Notes under the pieces: model-generated
Databases searched by the model: none
What the model saw: the letters and a program-made list of their open reading frames with translations, nothing else
What the model was told of the DNA's origin: nothing
Part shown: positions 22,228 through 34,720 of the stretch, piece after piece
Layout: every line of letters starts with the position of its first letter
Position numbering within the stretch: position 1 is the first letter of the stretch
NCBI GenBank assembly: GCA_015345905.1
Contig: JADDTR010000015.1
Coordinates: 496,001-560,000 of the forward strand
Reading direction: 5' to 3'
DNA length: 64,000 nucleotides
Source: Aotearoamyces nothofagi
Lineage: Eukaryota; Ascomycota; Leotiomycetes; Leotiales; Tympanidaceae
Position numbers and translations under genes: made by a program

Positions 22228-22900
22228 TGCTCATGGTAAAAGCTGTCGAATCTACAGAACAGGTTCGTCAACAGTGTTATATTTGCATTCCAGAATTCAG
22301 CTCCGCTTCGATGTCATCCGCATCTTGTCTCCTCTCGGCTCGATGATGCATGGCGCGCTAAGACCACACCGCGTCGTAAGCGTAGACCCCTACCCCTAAA
22401 TACACCTTAATTTAACAATTCACGGATGAACTGTAGCGAATGTCTGTAAATGAGCAAAGGTACCAGAATATACTCATTCTCTAGCTGTTACAAGCTGCTA
22501 ATAGAGGTGTATTCTAAGTCTGGTATATCAGGAGAGCGTCAATAATACCTTAATTTAGGTGTTAGCAAGATTAGTAGGTGGCCTTTTTAATACGTTTGAG
22601 AATCACGCAGCTTATGGAATCGTTGTTTGAAAGGGGTAAATTGAAGTTAAATAATATATCTATACGTTAGATAATGTTGGGTTCGCATGACGCACATATC
22701 AACCCTGTTGAATTTCCTAACCTTTAGTTGTAGACCTGATCAACAGTCCTAGGATTCAAAGTTATCTGATCGCTCCCCTTGCTATGCTATGGTATCGGAA
22801 CAAACTCCCAAAAAATGCCGCCTGGCAGAACCTTAAAGTAGCATATCGAACTCGTAAACCAAAAACCCTTAACCTATCATCATGAGAGCACCTGATAAAA
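22228..22900. other. intergenic region upstream of the Rab GAP
   Basis: This 673-bp AT-rich region lies between the Rab GAP start and the stop of the DUF8035-like gene. It holds no recognisable coding sequence or repeat. Confidence 0.5.
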
Positions 22901-25635
22901 TCAAGCCAACTCCCGCTCTCTTTCTCTCTCTTTTCTCGGAGGGTTTCTCACATACCCCAGATAAGTCCCAGGCCTCTCCGGATCCTCTCTCAGTTGGCCA
23001 TCTACAGGTGTACCCACAGGTGGCCCTCTAGAATCATCAAACGTGATCTTCCTCGCTTGCGGAGGCTCAATCATCTTTGGGTGCGGCTCATCATCCGTTG
23101 TATCGGATTCCGAGTGTGAATCTCGTTCTTTCTCTCTCCTGTTTCTGCGATACTCATGATCCTGCTCGTGAGCATCCTCGCGGTCTTCGCGACGGTGACG
23201 TTCACGCCTGTGGCGGTCATGACGCTCTCGACGGCGACGGCGACGTTCTTCTCGCTCTTCACGTTCTTCCTCTTCTTCACGAGCCGCTATACGAGGTATT
23301 AGTCAATATTTATAATAGGGGGTTGATGGAAATTACCTCTGATTTGTTGTGTTGCTGTAGCATAGCCCTGTACCTCCTCTTTACTCAAGACTCTAAGCAC
23401 AATAACAAAGTCCTCGCGAGCCTCGAATCTCTCTTTTCCTGCCTCTAGAGCCGCAGGATTCACCAGCTTGCGGCTAATCTTGGTCCATCGCGCATCAGGC
23501 GGAACACCGTCTTTTTTGGCGTCCTTGAGTGGTGCAACCCCCTCACGAACTGCCAATGGGTCTTCTGGAAACTTTTCACGAGGTTGGCGGAGTATACCTT
23601 TCACGGGTTTCTCGTCTGACTTTCTTCCTTCCTCACGAGGTGGGGAGACGACGCGGGGATCCTTGCGCTCTTCAGCCTGGTCGGACCCTGAGCGATCGCG
23701 CCGACCGCGGTCTTCGCTGCTGCTTGCAAGGTCAGCACGGATACTGCTAAGATCGCGTGCGTCCCTTGGGTTGAAAGGTTGAGCTAGTTCCTGTACGGGG
23801 ATTTTGGCCGGGATAGGGGGAGCTGAAGTTGGAGCCGGACCAGGAATAGTAATAGGCGCATCTTGTTTGTTGAGCGCGTCCTTCAGTGCGCGCAGGTCCA
23901 TGGTGTCTTTAGGATTAAACGGTGCAGATGATACGTCCCGAGAAGAGTGACTTCTTCTGTGTCGACGCCCACCAGTCTCATCAGAAGCTGAAGAATCCTC
24001 ATGCGAATCTGGCGGAGTCCCAGCATCACTTCGATACTTGCGCTGTTCCCTCGGCTCTACAACTTCCTCACGCGAACCTCTGCCATCCCGCGACATACGC
24101 CTCTCCCGGGGATTACGGCCACTCAAATCTAGATGTTCTGACTTCTCGTCCTTTGGAAGACTGCGCTCCTTCGTATCTCGACCACTACCTACCACATCTC
24201 TATCATCTCGATATCCACGTCGTTCTTTTGGATCTCTACCATTGACATCGATAGGATCCAATTCATCCCGGTGTTCTCGTTGCCTCCTTGGCTCTTCATC
24301 GATATCCCATCTCCGCCTAGACTCATCTCTATCGTCTTTTTCATCATCTCTGACATTCTTCACGGCGCCAAGTCCGAGAGCGGCTCCGGCTAAACCGAGG
24401 CCTGTAGCAAGTGTATCCCTCCCACTCTTCCAGTCCTGCCTGTCATCATAATCATTTGTTCTATCATAATCATTTCTTTTCTCGTAATCGTTCTTATCGT
24501 CTCGTTCAGTACGTAACCCATAACTACGCTGCTCTACCTCGTCACCGTATCGATCGGTACGGCGTGGCTTCTCTCGCCTCTCTCGCATATCGTTGTCTCT
24601 TATCTCGTAATAGTCGTCTCGTGGAGCTCGTTGTCGTTCTGAATCGTGGTAGACTTGCACAGGCCGGCGAGATGAGCTCCCTCGTGGTGGCTCTGGCTCA
24701 TAGAAACCATCCTCTCGTGACGATCGAGCTGTGGAGATACGCTCAGAAGGACGCATCACCGGCTCAATCGGTGCTGGTGGTGGTACTGGCATACGCATTG
24801 GTGGAGCGTCATACATCGGAGATCTTATAGGTATCTTATCGAAGCCTCTTGTACTTGGAGGCGGACCGCGTTCACGGCCATCAAAAGATCTTGGTAATAT
24901 ATCCGCATAGCCAGTAACGCTAGCAGGGCGAGCGGATCTGGATCCTTCGTAGCCATCCCGTCTCTGAACGGCATATCTTTGCGTGCGATCCAAGTCAAAT
25001 TGCACCAGATCTCGTGGATTCGTGTAGCCGTAGCCATTATCGCCGTAGTCATCTGCCACTGTGTCTGCATGTCGCACCACTGATGAAGGATATACTGGTC
25101 GAGATCTCGGGTATGCAGCACCTTCTCTACCGCTTCCAGGTCGTAAAAGAGTATCCCTCCCACCATCTCTTGCTAATCTATGCATGTCCGCATTATCCAT
25201 AGTGGCGCTGAAGCTCTGTCTATGATGGCCACGATGGCGTCCTGATGAGGCGGGAATAGCATAGTAATCCCCGTCGTCACTCGAACGATAAGGATTCTGT
25301 AAAGGACTGGCAGGTCTACCGAAGCCATCATGCACTGCGGGATGACGAGGTTCGACTATAACCGGTCTGGGTGCTGATTCTAGTGTGGATCGTCTTGTAC
25401 GACTTCCTTCTCGGACACTTGATCCACGCGATGGGGCGTCTGATTTGATCTTATACGTTGTTACGACAGGAGCTGAAGTATTGACTCGATCACTACTGCT
25501 TCTTGGGGTTGAGATAACTTCTAGTCGGGTAGGCACGGCATGCAATTCAGGGTAAGTCCCATAATTGACTGAGGGGAGAGATGATCGAGCAGGGTTGTGT
25601 ATAGGAGAACGTGGACGGGGATATCGTCTATCCAT
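22901..25635 (-). CDS. Arg/Asp-rich DUF8035-like protein
   Basis: Two exons, 25635-23337 and 23286-22901, are separated by a 50-nt intron (GTAATT donor, GTATAG acceptor) and give 894 residues. Residues 1-400 are disordered, rich in Arg, Ser, Pro and Tyr. The middle is highly charged with many RDDRD-type runs. It includes a short hydrophobic island, GLGLAGAALGLGAVKN, that might touch membranes. Near the end is a conserved block, GVPPDARWTKISRKLVNPAA followed by REDFVIVLRVLSKEE, which I associate with the fungal DUF8035 family. The second exon adds a very basic/acidic EEEEREERRRRRR helix and the tail FDDSRGPPVGTPVDG. Function is unknown. An in-frame ATG at 25701 would add 22 residues; I chose 25635 because MDRRYPRPRSP starts the typical low-complexity region. 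Confidence 0.85.
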
Positions 25636-28482
25636 CTCGCCGACTGTTGGGAACGAACAGTCAAGTATAAAAGGGAGACCGGATGCTTTGTGCGATAGCA
25701 TGGGCTGTCGAACTATATAGCCTTAGTCAGATAAAGGTCCACGCTGAGAATGCTGAGAAGAAAGATTGTCAGTCTTGCAAATGGTGTAAGAAACGAGCAG
25801 GAATAGTTCGAGAGGATAGCAGTACTTCTATGCTAAAAGCTATCCAGACCATGGACTTGACAGGTTCACAAGACTCCACAAAGTTCTCGAGCACAAAATC
25901 TGTTTGCGTCGGACAAGGCGCCGTCAGGATATCGTGGCGTGCAGGAATGTCGTTGCCTTGGATCGACGCTGCGGCACGAGAAGATAACGCAGTGCAACAG
26001 CCAATCTGATGATCGATGCAGTGGAATGAGTAAAAGCTGCGGGTGCGCAGGGCGGGTTGAAAGTGGTATAGATTCTACCAGAGAAGCTGCGGAGGAATGA
26101 GAGGGTTGCTATGAGACGCACGGTTGAGGCTCTTTAGTGTAGACGTGGTCGATGCCGCTGAGCGAAGAGACCCTTGATGACGTTCCAGCTTCGATAGAAT
26201 CGACAATCGCGAATTAATGGACCAGGATTTCTTTTGTCGCCTCGCGTATGGAATACAGGGTTCTTGAACAATGCTTGCTTACTGTACTGTACTCGTACTA
26301 ACAATATACAATATTCTGCTGGTAGGCCATGTCACCTTTACATATGCCGTTTCTGAGGAACTTCTTGGTGTCGAACTATCGATTCTCTTCGATACCGCCG
26401 CGGAGGATTTTTCTACCTGTCGCAAATTATTGGGCACCCGCGCACATTGATCACGATCATCCTTTCCTTGTTTAGAGACAATGGCAGTGACTGGGCCTGC
26501 GCTGGGCCGACGCTGGGCAGCAGCGACCAGCGCCTCAGCAAATCCGTAATTACGAGGACGGCGTTCCTCCTTAACGCTACCCACTCCGCATGCGCACTCG
26601 GCAACAAAGCTGCAAAGTTACAAGTCCTCAGAACTTATTGTTGTTGTGTTGCTTTGTTGCTGTATCGTTCTATTTGACGCCTCGCCAGAGAAGGCGGCGC
26701 AAGTCAAGCATCAACCAAGCATCAAGGTTGACGAAAAGACTGCTCGCTGCAGCAATAATGATCATGCCATACGCGAGAGCTCCACCATTACCGATTGCTG
26801 TATTATTATATTATCATATCATTATGTTATTATTGTTATTATTGCCTCGCGAAGCTCTACAATACCTCTGTCCGAGGCTCGCTACGCTACTCGTACAGCA
26901 CGCACTATTGGGGATTGGGACGCCGACTAGAAGATCCCCCCTTAGGTTCCTTAGTTACAACATCGGTTCCTCGACTTAACATGCCCGACGATGGATCCAA
27001 AGGCTCAAAATTGTCCGCATTGCACCGCATTGCACCGCATTGCATTACGTTGCAGGTCTGCTTATTTCCGTCTCCTCCTGCGTGCGGAGGTCGGAATGGG
27101 GATGCCGGTAGAGGTATTCGGTATAGTTTGGCTGCCTGAAGCTGCTTCGACCACGCTGCGAGAAATATAGACGAGGCTTCTTGAGCCTCACTATTCTTCC
27201 ACCATTTAAGCCTTGAAATCCATTTCCGGCTCAATTACTCTATTTTATATTGAGTTGCGGGTCCTCAATGCAGTCTGCACAGCTTTTGGCTGCTGTAATC
27301 CCATTTAAACAGCTCGTAATAGTATGAGGCGGAAAGATCCGTCACATCTCGAGACAGCACAGCAAAGTCACTGCTTCAAGGCTCGATATTTTCAGGGACT
27401 TGGGTCCCAATGATTCTGAAAGCTACTCAACAGTTTGTTTTTTTATCAATTTCTTTCAATACTACCTGTTACACTCAGTATGTCTAAATAGTCCCTGCAC
27501 CTTCGGGTATCAAGACGAACTTCCTAGAACCCTACCTATGGAGACATGTAGGGGCCAGCCCGTGTGAGCGCAAGATATTCTGTAACAACGATCAAATCCA
27601 GCACGCGTCGATTTCCCGCAACTCTCTCCTTTTTTATTGTATGCGTGTCAGCCATAATTGCTAACGAGCGGTCGGGTAGGATCCGATCTATTGGCATGTG
27701 AAAAATGATTACAGTAATGCTACCGTAATCTCATAGCTATGAAGATCTTTGACTGGCGACAGCTGGAGCTTGGCGATAACAGTGACTACGATGTTGCCCA
27801 TAGAAGACAAATATCACGAATAAGCTATCGTGTAATAGTAAGTCCTCCGGTTCCGATAGATACTTACATAATAGAACGTTACGTGCTTCATTGGGCTTCG
27901 ACTTCTAGGGAATGACAGAAGCTACGTTAACGAGAGTGCAACCAACCTCTTGATGAATAGTAAGAATCAATCATATATATCGCCTACTCCAGGCCGTTTT
28001 GCTTCTCAATACGCCGACTACCTCCCAATGAAATCCGTCCAATAGCACACAGATATATATCTACATTTTATTTGTAGAAGGGAACACGGCGAAAGTCTGT
28101 GATTTCTGTACTTGTCGAGCTCTATGGTTGAGTTTCGTCACAGTAGCGATATGATATACTTGGTATAAAATAGACATGTAATGCAGATTCCACGTGATGT
28201 ATGTCACCGTTCATGTGACGACCTTTGACGGGATCGACCCATCGAACCTAAATTAGCAACTTGATATTATCGGGACAATAAGTAACACGGCGCCTTATCG
28301 CCGAACGATAGCGGCCCTACAGTATGATAGACTCGGCTGGCGGCTATCCAAGCTGCCACGCTACGCTCTTTAGGTTCCTTATCTACCAAGGTATCTTAGC
28401 GGGAGTATTGTAAACCTGAGTCATTCTCCATTCTACATTCTCCAATCTACAATCATTATCATTATCATAGCAAATAATCGCC
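25636..28482. other. 2.85-kb gene-poor region
   Basis: No convincing protein gene was found on either strand; open frames are short and lack introns or motifs. It contains the promoter of the DUF8035-like gene, an AT-rich microsatellite-like stretch (26800-26845) and a three-copy decamer repeat (27015-27044). Just before the next gene is a CATTCTACATTCT/TCATTATCATTATC run (28425-28468). It could hide an untranslated RNA, but nothing in the sequence shows one. Confidence 0.5.
27015..27044. repeat. three tandem CCGCATTGCA decamers
   Basis: Three exact copies of CCGCATTGCA are followed by a degenerate fourth ending ACGTTGCA. It is a short simple repeat within the gene-poor region. Confidence 0.75.
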
Positions 28483-30107
28483 ATGGGAGGTAACCAGTCA
28501 AAAGTAGCTCAAGACCAGCACGTCAATGAGAAAATCATCGTCGAGCGTCTTCAGGCTCTCCAGATGAAAGAGCGGGTCTCTGAAGACGAGTATATCTGTA
28601 TTGATAACGAGAAGCAGGCAAAGAGATATGTCTCTAAGTCTCCCAGTCTCTCTATTAGAGCGGTCGAAGAGTGGGAGCACGAACTGCTGCAGGATCCCAA
28701 GAACAGGCGAGTCCACAGCTGTCGTTGTCATCTCCGAACGATAAGCTAATATCTCATGCTACAGACTGGCACTGTCTGCCCTGAGTTCTGCCGACCCGAA
28801 AACAGTCTTGACTTCACGTTCCGCTGCCATCGTGGACCAGCAGGTCTTCAATGTCAAGATTCCTTTTGAAGGGGCGCCGGTATGTTTTTAAAGCCAAGCC
28901 CCACACAACACCTCCCTGATGCATCCAGATCACGAACCAGCGCTCGTCGGGACGATGCTGGCTATTCGCATCCACGAACGTGTTCCGCGTGGCTATAATG
29001 AAGAGACATAACCTCGAAAAGTTTGAGCTTAGCCAAGCATATCTCTTCTTCTGGGATAAACTTGAGAAAGCCAACTTCTTCCTCGAGCAAATACTAGATA
29101 CTGTAGATGAAGATCTGGATAGCCGACTTATTCAAACACTTCTTACGTCCCCAGTCAGTGATGGTGGTCAATGGGACATGGTTTATAACCTTGTTACCAA
29201 ATATGGTCTTGTTCCACAGGTCCTATACCCGGACAGCTTTAATGCGCAGTCATCTGGCGCAATCAACCAACTTATCACTACAAAGCTCCGTGAAGACGCA
29301 CTCATTCTTCGCTCTCTAGCCTCAAAGTCTTCGTCATCTGTCGCTGCTACTAAGGAGAAGATGCTGCGTGAGATTCATCTCATCCTGACACTCACTCTCG
29401 GGCCACCGCCATCTCCTACCGGAAGTTTTAACTGGCAGTATCTTGACAAGTCCGGAAAGTCCCACGACCTCAAAACTACCCCTCTAGAGTTTTCTAAAGA
29501 GCTCTCTAGCACAGCTGCTATTCGCATTGTAGGCTCTGACATACACACAATGTTCTCCTTAGTCAACGACCCACGTAATAAATACAACACACACCTAACT
29601 GTCTCCCGTCTAAACAACATCTACTCCCCATCCGCACGACCAATTACCTATGTCAATGTGCCAATTTCAGTCATCAAAGCCGCCTGCATTGACATGCTCA
29701 AAGCAGGCCTTCCGATCTTCTTCGGCTCCGATGTCGGAAAATTCTCAAACAGTGCCGCAGGTATCATGGATACCGAGCTTATCGACTACGAACTCGGCTT
29801 CAATGTCCGTCTTGGCCTGACCAAGGAAGACCGTCTCAGGACCGGCGAGAGCGCCATGACGCACGCCATGGTGCTAACGGCTGTGCACCTCGACGAGAAC
29901 GGCAAGAGCGTCAGATGGCGGGTCCAGAATTCCTGGGGCGAGAGCGCCGGTATTGAAGGCTGGTTTGTGATGACTGATAAGTGGATGGATGAATTTGTTT
30001 ACCAGGCTGTGGTTGAGCCACGCTTTGTGAGCAAGGAGGTTAGGGACGTACTTAAGCAGGATCCAATTGTGTTGCCTTTGTGGGATCCTATGGGAGCTTT
30101 GGCTTAG
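28483..30107 (+). CDS. BLH1: bleomycin hydrolase-type cysteine peptidase (C1B family)
   Basis: These cytosolic aminopeptidases form hexameric barrels and trim peptides and homocysteine thiolactone. Exons 28483-28706, 28765-28879 and 28929-30107 give 505 residues. The first intron (58 nt) has the non-canonical donor GC (AG|GCGAGT), needed to keep DPKNR|LALSALSS in frame; the second (49 nt) starts GTATGT. The catalytic triad is Cys123 in SSGRCWLFAS, His425 in MTHAMVLTAV and Asn447 in RVQNSWGE. KFELSQAYLFFWDKLEKANFF and DGGQWDMVYNLV are family signatures. The protein ends WDPMGALA. That equals the self-trimmed end of yeast Gal6/Blh1, without the extra lysine. An N-terminal MGGNQSK might be a myristoylation-like start, but this is only a resemblance. 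Confidence 0.95.
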
Positions 30108-32667
30108 GAGTTAGGTTTTCTGTCTCCCGGCGCAACTGGCAAGGCTAAGGATTTCTTCTGTTCTGCTTCCCGAGTTGCTGCTATGATATCTCTTACACTG
30201 CTATCCCATGTTTAGCTAGACGAATAGTTTTGTTAAATGCTAAATCGTTGACTTTTGGACTTTCAATATGCCCTTCTTGAGCATTGCTATGAGGTCTTAG
30301 TTATATCAAATGTGTCTGTTTCGGATATTGTAATAGATGCATAGGAGTTTGTCGGTATTTCATAAATATGCTGCCATCCTACATATATATATAACGCAGA
30401 CTTGCACTAATTGATAAGATAGCTAAGACAGTAATTGAAAGCTACAATATAAAGAGTCTATCCTACGGTTTCTTCGTCAACTTACAGCTTATAGGGGAGA
30501 CACAGAACAAATGCGAGAGCTTAGACCCGTATATCCGTTTTTTAACAATTGGACTTCCTTTCAAGGCGAACTTGTGTTGTCACTATATATATGCTGTCGA
30601 TATCAGGAGTTCTCGTCATCATATTTGGGGTTGTTGCCGATTGGTGGGTTTGCTGTCGGTGGGAGGAAGGCAGTTGAGAACGAGATCTGTTTGTTCGTGC
30701 TTTTCTTGGTGCACGTCTAGGAGAGACTCGAAGCAACGGTATAGTTGGAATCTTCGGCAGCCCTCATCGATCGTCTTGAGGTCGACGTAGTCCTTTATTA
30801 GAGCATCGAACCCCTATTCTGTACTGAGACTAGACGTAGGTCTCGTTCCCTACGCCCATGAGTAGAGGACGTAAGGGTGTAGGGCTGTACCTGTTTACTG
30901 AGATGCGCTGTGCCGGTGGTCATTCCTATTGTATGTAATCTATCTGTCTTGCTGTCAGAGCCACAATAGACTGTCTGCAGAGCAATACTTGTACCGCTCT
31001 CAACAGCATAAAGAATCGGAAATGCATCCGTATTTAAGGACGCCCAAAAGGGCCGAGAGGAAGAGAAATGTGAAGCTCTCGACAGTAAGATAGGCTTTGC
31101 AACGCGGTGGAAGGACGTCCGACTAAGCTAAGGTTGGCACAGAAGATTTTCTCCAACGAGCACAGAATGGGCAGGTACATGCGGCCTCTCATGCTACCGG
31201 GGTAGGCTGAGGCCAATGCACAGAGAGAGCTTCTGGAAGAAAGGCTTCCTTCCGTCTTCTCTTTTTCCCCTCTCATCCTCCCTCCCCTCTTCTACGCCCA
31301 GATGCTGGGAGAATTTTGAGCTTTCCTTGCATTGCCAAGTATGCGAAGGCAATGCAGAGTGCAAAACTAGTCGAGATACATCGGCGGAAGGGAGGTGTAC
31401 GGCGTGTAGAGCGCAGCGGCCACGCCGAGCTCCCTTCCATACTCCAGCACCGTACTGTGCGGCAAACAGCTACGCATTCCAGCATGCAGGACCAGAGTGG
31501 CAACAACAGGCCAGCTTGATGGCGATATTCTGTATCGCCCTCGAGTGCCTCGGTAGGTCCCAGGCGCGCTCTTGGTGGGTATTTCCTGTGTACGCTGGGC
31601 TTCTATCCCTCAGGGTCGCAGCCTGAGGTGTGGCCCAGTGACGTCGCCTCAGGGACTTGCGAGTTAGGGTCATGGAGAGGGACGGAGGACGGGGAAGCTA
31701 AGCTATCAATTGCGAGTACGTAAGTAGACGTTTCCCCACAAAGCTTGGGTGTATTCTACTGCATAGGACGCGCAGCGAGGACCCATTCACATCTACATCG
31801 GTAACAGCCATCTCGTTGGCAGAACTGCGTATAATGCATGATGCTATGATCCCACCATTAGAGCATACCAGCTCGTACGTCAACGAACGCTGCTCTCCAG
31901 CCGGCATCGACTTCAGCATCCAACCCCTCCGAATCGTGCGCTGCCAGAGCCGGCCACAACACGAGAAACAGAGAAACCCCCGCCCCCCGTCAAATGTGCA
32001 GACCGGCATGCCCGCCGGGCTACAGCCACCCCTGGATATTAACCCAAGCCGAAGCTCGACGTACGGCTCCACTGCCCTTATCGCCCGTCGGCGTCCCTGA
32101 TTGGCCACTGGCCCCTCGCCCTCCCCCGTCGACACATCAACGCCACGACCCATTTGGCAAGTCTAGCAGTGCAAGACAGGGCCTGTGCAGAGATAAGCAA
32201 ACCGCCATCACGTCGACCGTCTTGTCAAAGACTTCTTCCTTCTCGCCCTCTCCATATGAGACGCTGTGTCCGTCTGCCCACCCTATCTCGATTCCTCTTG
32301 AGCCGTCAACCCCCTGCATCCCAAGAAAAGCCCAAGAACATGCTTCTGCAGCGATAAGGCCCTACCAGCCGGGGTCGTGCTGCATGTTAAATGCGTTTTC
32401 TTGTGGTGCCGGGGGGCGGTTGGGCAATGGGTGCTGGAGATCAAGGGAACAACTACCGCTTTGAGAGAGGCGTGGGCAATGGGCAAGGAAGGGTCGCTGC
32501 CGTCCCGAGAACTGGAGTGCTTCACTAACTTAGCATGCTGCCTGCTTTACGTAGTCCTATGAACTGTCTTAAATATATAGATACCAGATAAGTTCCTTCC
32601 TACTCTTCAACCCTCTCTCACGCACCGTGAGAAGACAAGAATCGCCGACTACCCATCCTCCGTGATA
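30108..32667. other. 2.56-kb gene-poor region upstream of the permease
   Basis: Frames of up to about 150 codons occur at 31200-32470 on both strands. They overlap each other, are rich in Arg, Trp, Pro and Ser, and look like composition effects. The proximal part must be the permease promoter. No repeat or RNA gene was recognised. Confidence 0.5.
32574..32579 (+). promoter_or_regulatory. probable TATA box of the permease gene
   Basis: TATATA in an AT-rich context lies 88 bp upstream of the permease ATG. A pyrimidine-rich leader follows (CTTCCTACTCTTCAACCCTCTC). Confidence 0.4.
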
Positions 32668-34720
32668 ATGCACGACATCGAAAGCCACGCAGCTTTAAAG
32701 CCCCATCTCGATTTCCGCAAGCCATCTGTAACAACCGTTCTTCCAGATGGCGACCAGCCGGACTTTACAGGCCTGTCTGCGGACGAGGCAGCCTTGGTGG
32801 CATTGGGCTACAAGCAGGAGTTCAAGAGAGAGTTCAGTCTTTGGACGACGTTTTGTGTGTCGTTTGCCGTGCTAGGCTTGTTGCCGAGTTTTGCAAGCAC
32901 TTTGTACTATGGGATGGGCTATGCAGGTACCGGAGGTATGGTGTGGGGTTGGTTGGTTGCGTTGTTTTTTATTCAATGTGTTGCTATGGTAGGTGCTTTT
33001 GATGTGGCAGTTGGCGATGCGGATGGATTGCTGATTCTGTGCTGTAGGGCATGGCCGAGTTGTGCTCCAGTATGCCGACGAGGTATGTATTAATTGCTCT
33101 TTTCCCGTCGACGATCTGCTAGAGGAATCGGAGACTCACGCAATATAGTGGTGGTCTGTACTACGCCTCTGCTGTTCTGGCGCCTCCTGGATGGGGTCCA
33201 ATGGCAGCATGGTTTACTGGCTGGTCCAATTTCTTCAGTCAGGTCACTGGTGCGCCTTCGGTCGACTATGGCTTGTCTGCAATGGTCCTCTCAGCAGCAG
33301 CAATCGGAAACCCAGATTATGTCCCGAAAGACTGGCATACCTTCCTACTAACGGCCTTTGTGATGCTCGTCCATGCCGTCATCTCTAGCATGCCAACTCG
33401 TTGGATCGCAACTTTCAATTCGTATGGCTCGACTTTCAATATCATCGCGTTGATTATTGTCATCATTATGATTCCGGCTGGTGTAGAGACGAGCCCGAAA
33501 TTTAACCCGTCGAGTGTGGTTTGGAGTATACAGAATGGCACTGATTGGCCTGATGGAGTTGCGGTGCTTATGAGCTTTATTGCCATCATCTGGACAAGTG
33601 AGTGATGCTGCATTTTAAACTCAACTTTCCAGAAACAATGAAAACTGGTATTGACATCCTCTAGTGTCTGGCTATGACGCCCCGTTTCATCTCTCAGAAG
33701 AGTGTTCCAATGCAGCCGTTGCCTCTCCCCGTGCCATCGTTATGACCTCCGCCGTCGGGGGAATAATGGGCTGGTTCCTTCAGCTAGTCGTCGCATACAC
33801 TGTCGTTGATATTTCTGCCGTTCTTGACAGCGATCTCGGCCAGCCATGGGCCGCATATCTCATCCAAGTCCTACCACAGAAAATGACTCTTGCTATCCTC
33901 GCTCTCACCATTATCTGTGGCTTCTCTATGGGCCAAGGATGCATGATTGCCGCTTCAAGAGTCACGTTTGCATATGCTCGTGACGGTTGCTTCCCTGCCT
34001 CCTGGTGGATTAAGAGAGTCAATCCCCATACTCTGACTCCTGTCAATGCTGTTTGGTTCAACACAGCTATCGGCATTGCCCTCTTGCTCCTTATCTTTGG
34101 CGGGAGTGTGGCTATTGGCGCGATTTTCTCAGTCGGTGCTATTGCTGCTTATGTTGCATTCACGATACCAATCTTTATCCGGGTATTCTTTGTTGGGAAT
34201 CGTTTCCGAAGAGGACCATGGCATTTGGGTAAATTCAGCAGGCCAATTGGTGCGTTGGGTTGCTCATTTGTCGTGCTTATGGTGCCAATTTTATGTTTCC
34301 CCAGTGTGTCAGGCAGTGATTTGACGCTTGAATTGATGAACGTAAGTGTATTTCGAACCCTGCAGAATAGTATTTACTGACAACCGAACTGTGGACTGTG
34401 GTCGTATACGCTGGGCCGATGTTCTTAGTCATGTTATGGTGGATTATCTCTGCCCGCAAGTGGTTTAAGGGTCCGACGATCAATGTAAGTCACCTATCCA
34501 GAATTCTATCAAGCTTCACTCGTTGTCTCCTCAAATTGTGGAGCCGTCTCTTAATCCAATGACTAACCCCTTTCAGGTCGAACATCATATGATTGGTCGC
34601 AACGAAGGCGTCCTCGAGGGTCGTGAAACCATTGAAGTAGAAAGTGAAAGCGATGACACCTCACCAAAATCCAAAGAAGCTGGCATCGACAAAGTACCCA
34701 GAAAGGAGATTCCATTGTAG
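32668..34720 (+). CDS. APC-superfamily amino acid/choline/GABA permease
   Basis: It is a plasma-membrane transporter of the fungal HNM1/UGA4-like group. Exons 32668-32988, 33048-33082, 33149-33597, 33665-34341, 34392-34484 and 34577-34720 give 572 residues and about 12 membrane segments. Family blocks are EFSLWTTFCVSFAVLGLLPS, AELCSSMPTSGGLYYAS, IWTMSGYDAPFHLSEEC and the CGFSMGQGCMIAASRVTFAY region. Five introns were placed. Four are canonical. The fourth (34342-34391, 50 nt) has a perfect GTAAGT donor and a TTACTGAC branch site, but the junction that restores MN|WTVVVYAG ends in TG, not AG. If that site cannot be used, the last membrane segment and tail would change. The substrate cannot be assigned. 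I start at ATG 32668, since the GTG two codons upstream is not a likely eukaryotic start. Confidence 0.87.

Noticed and set aside
31216-32464. Overlapping open frames of 130-156 codons on both strands
   Set aside because: They overlap mutually, are composition-driven, and have no splice-consistent extension or recognisable motif.
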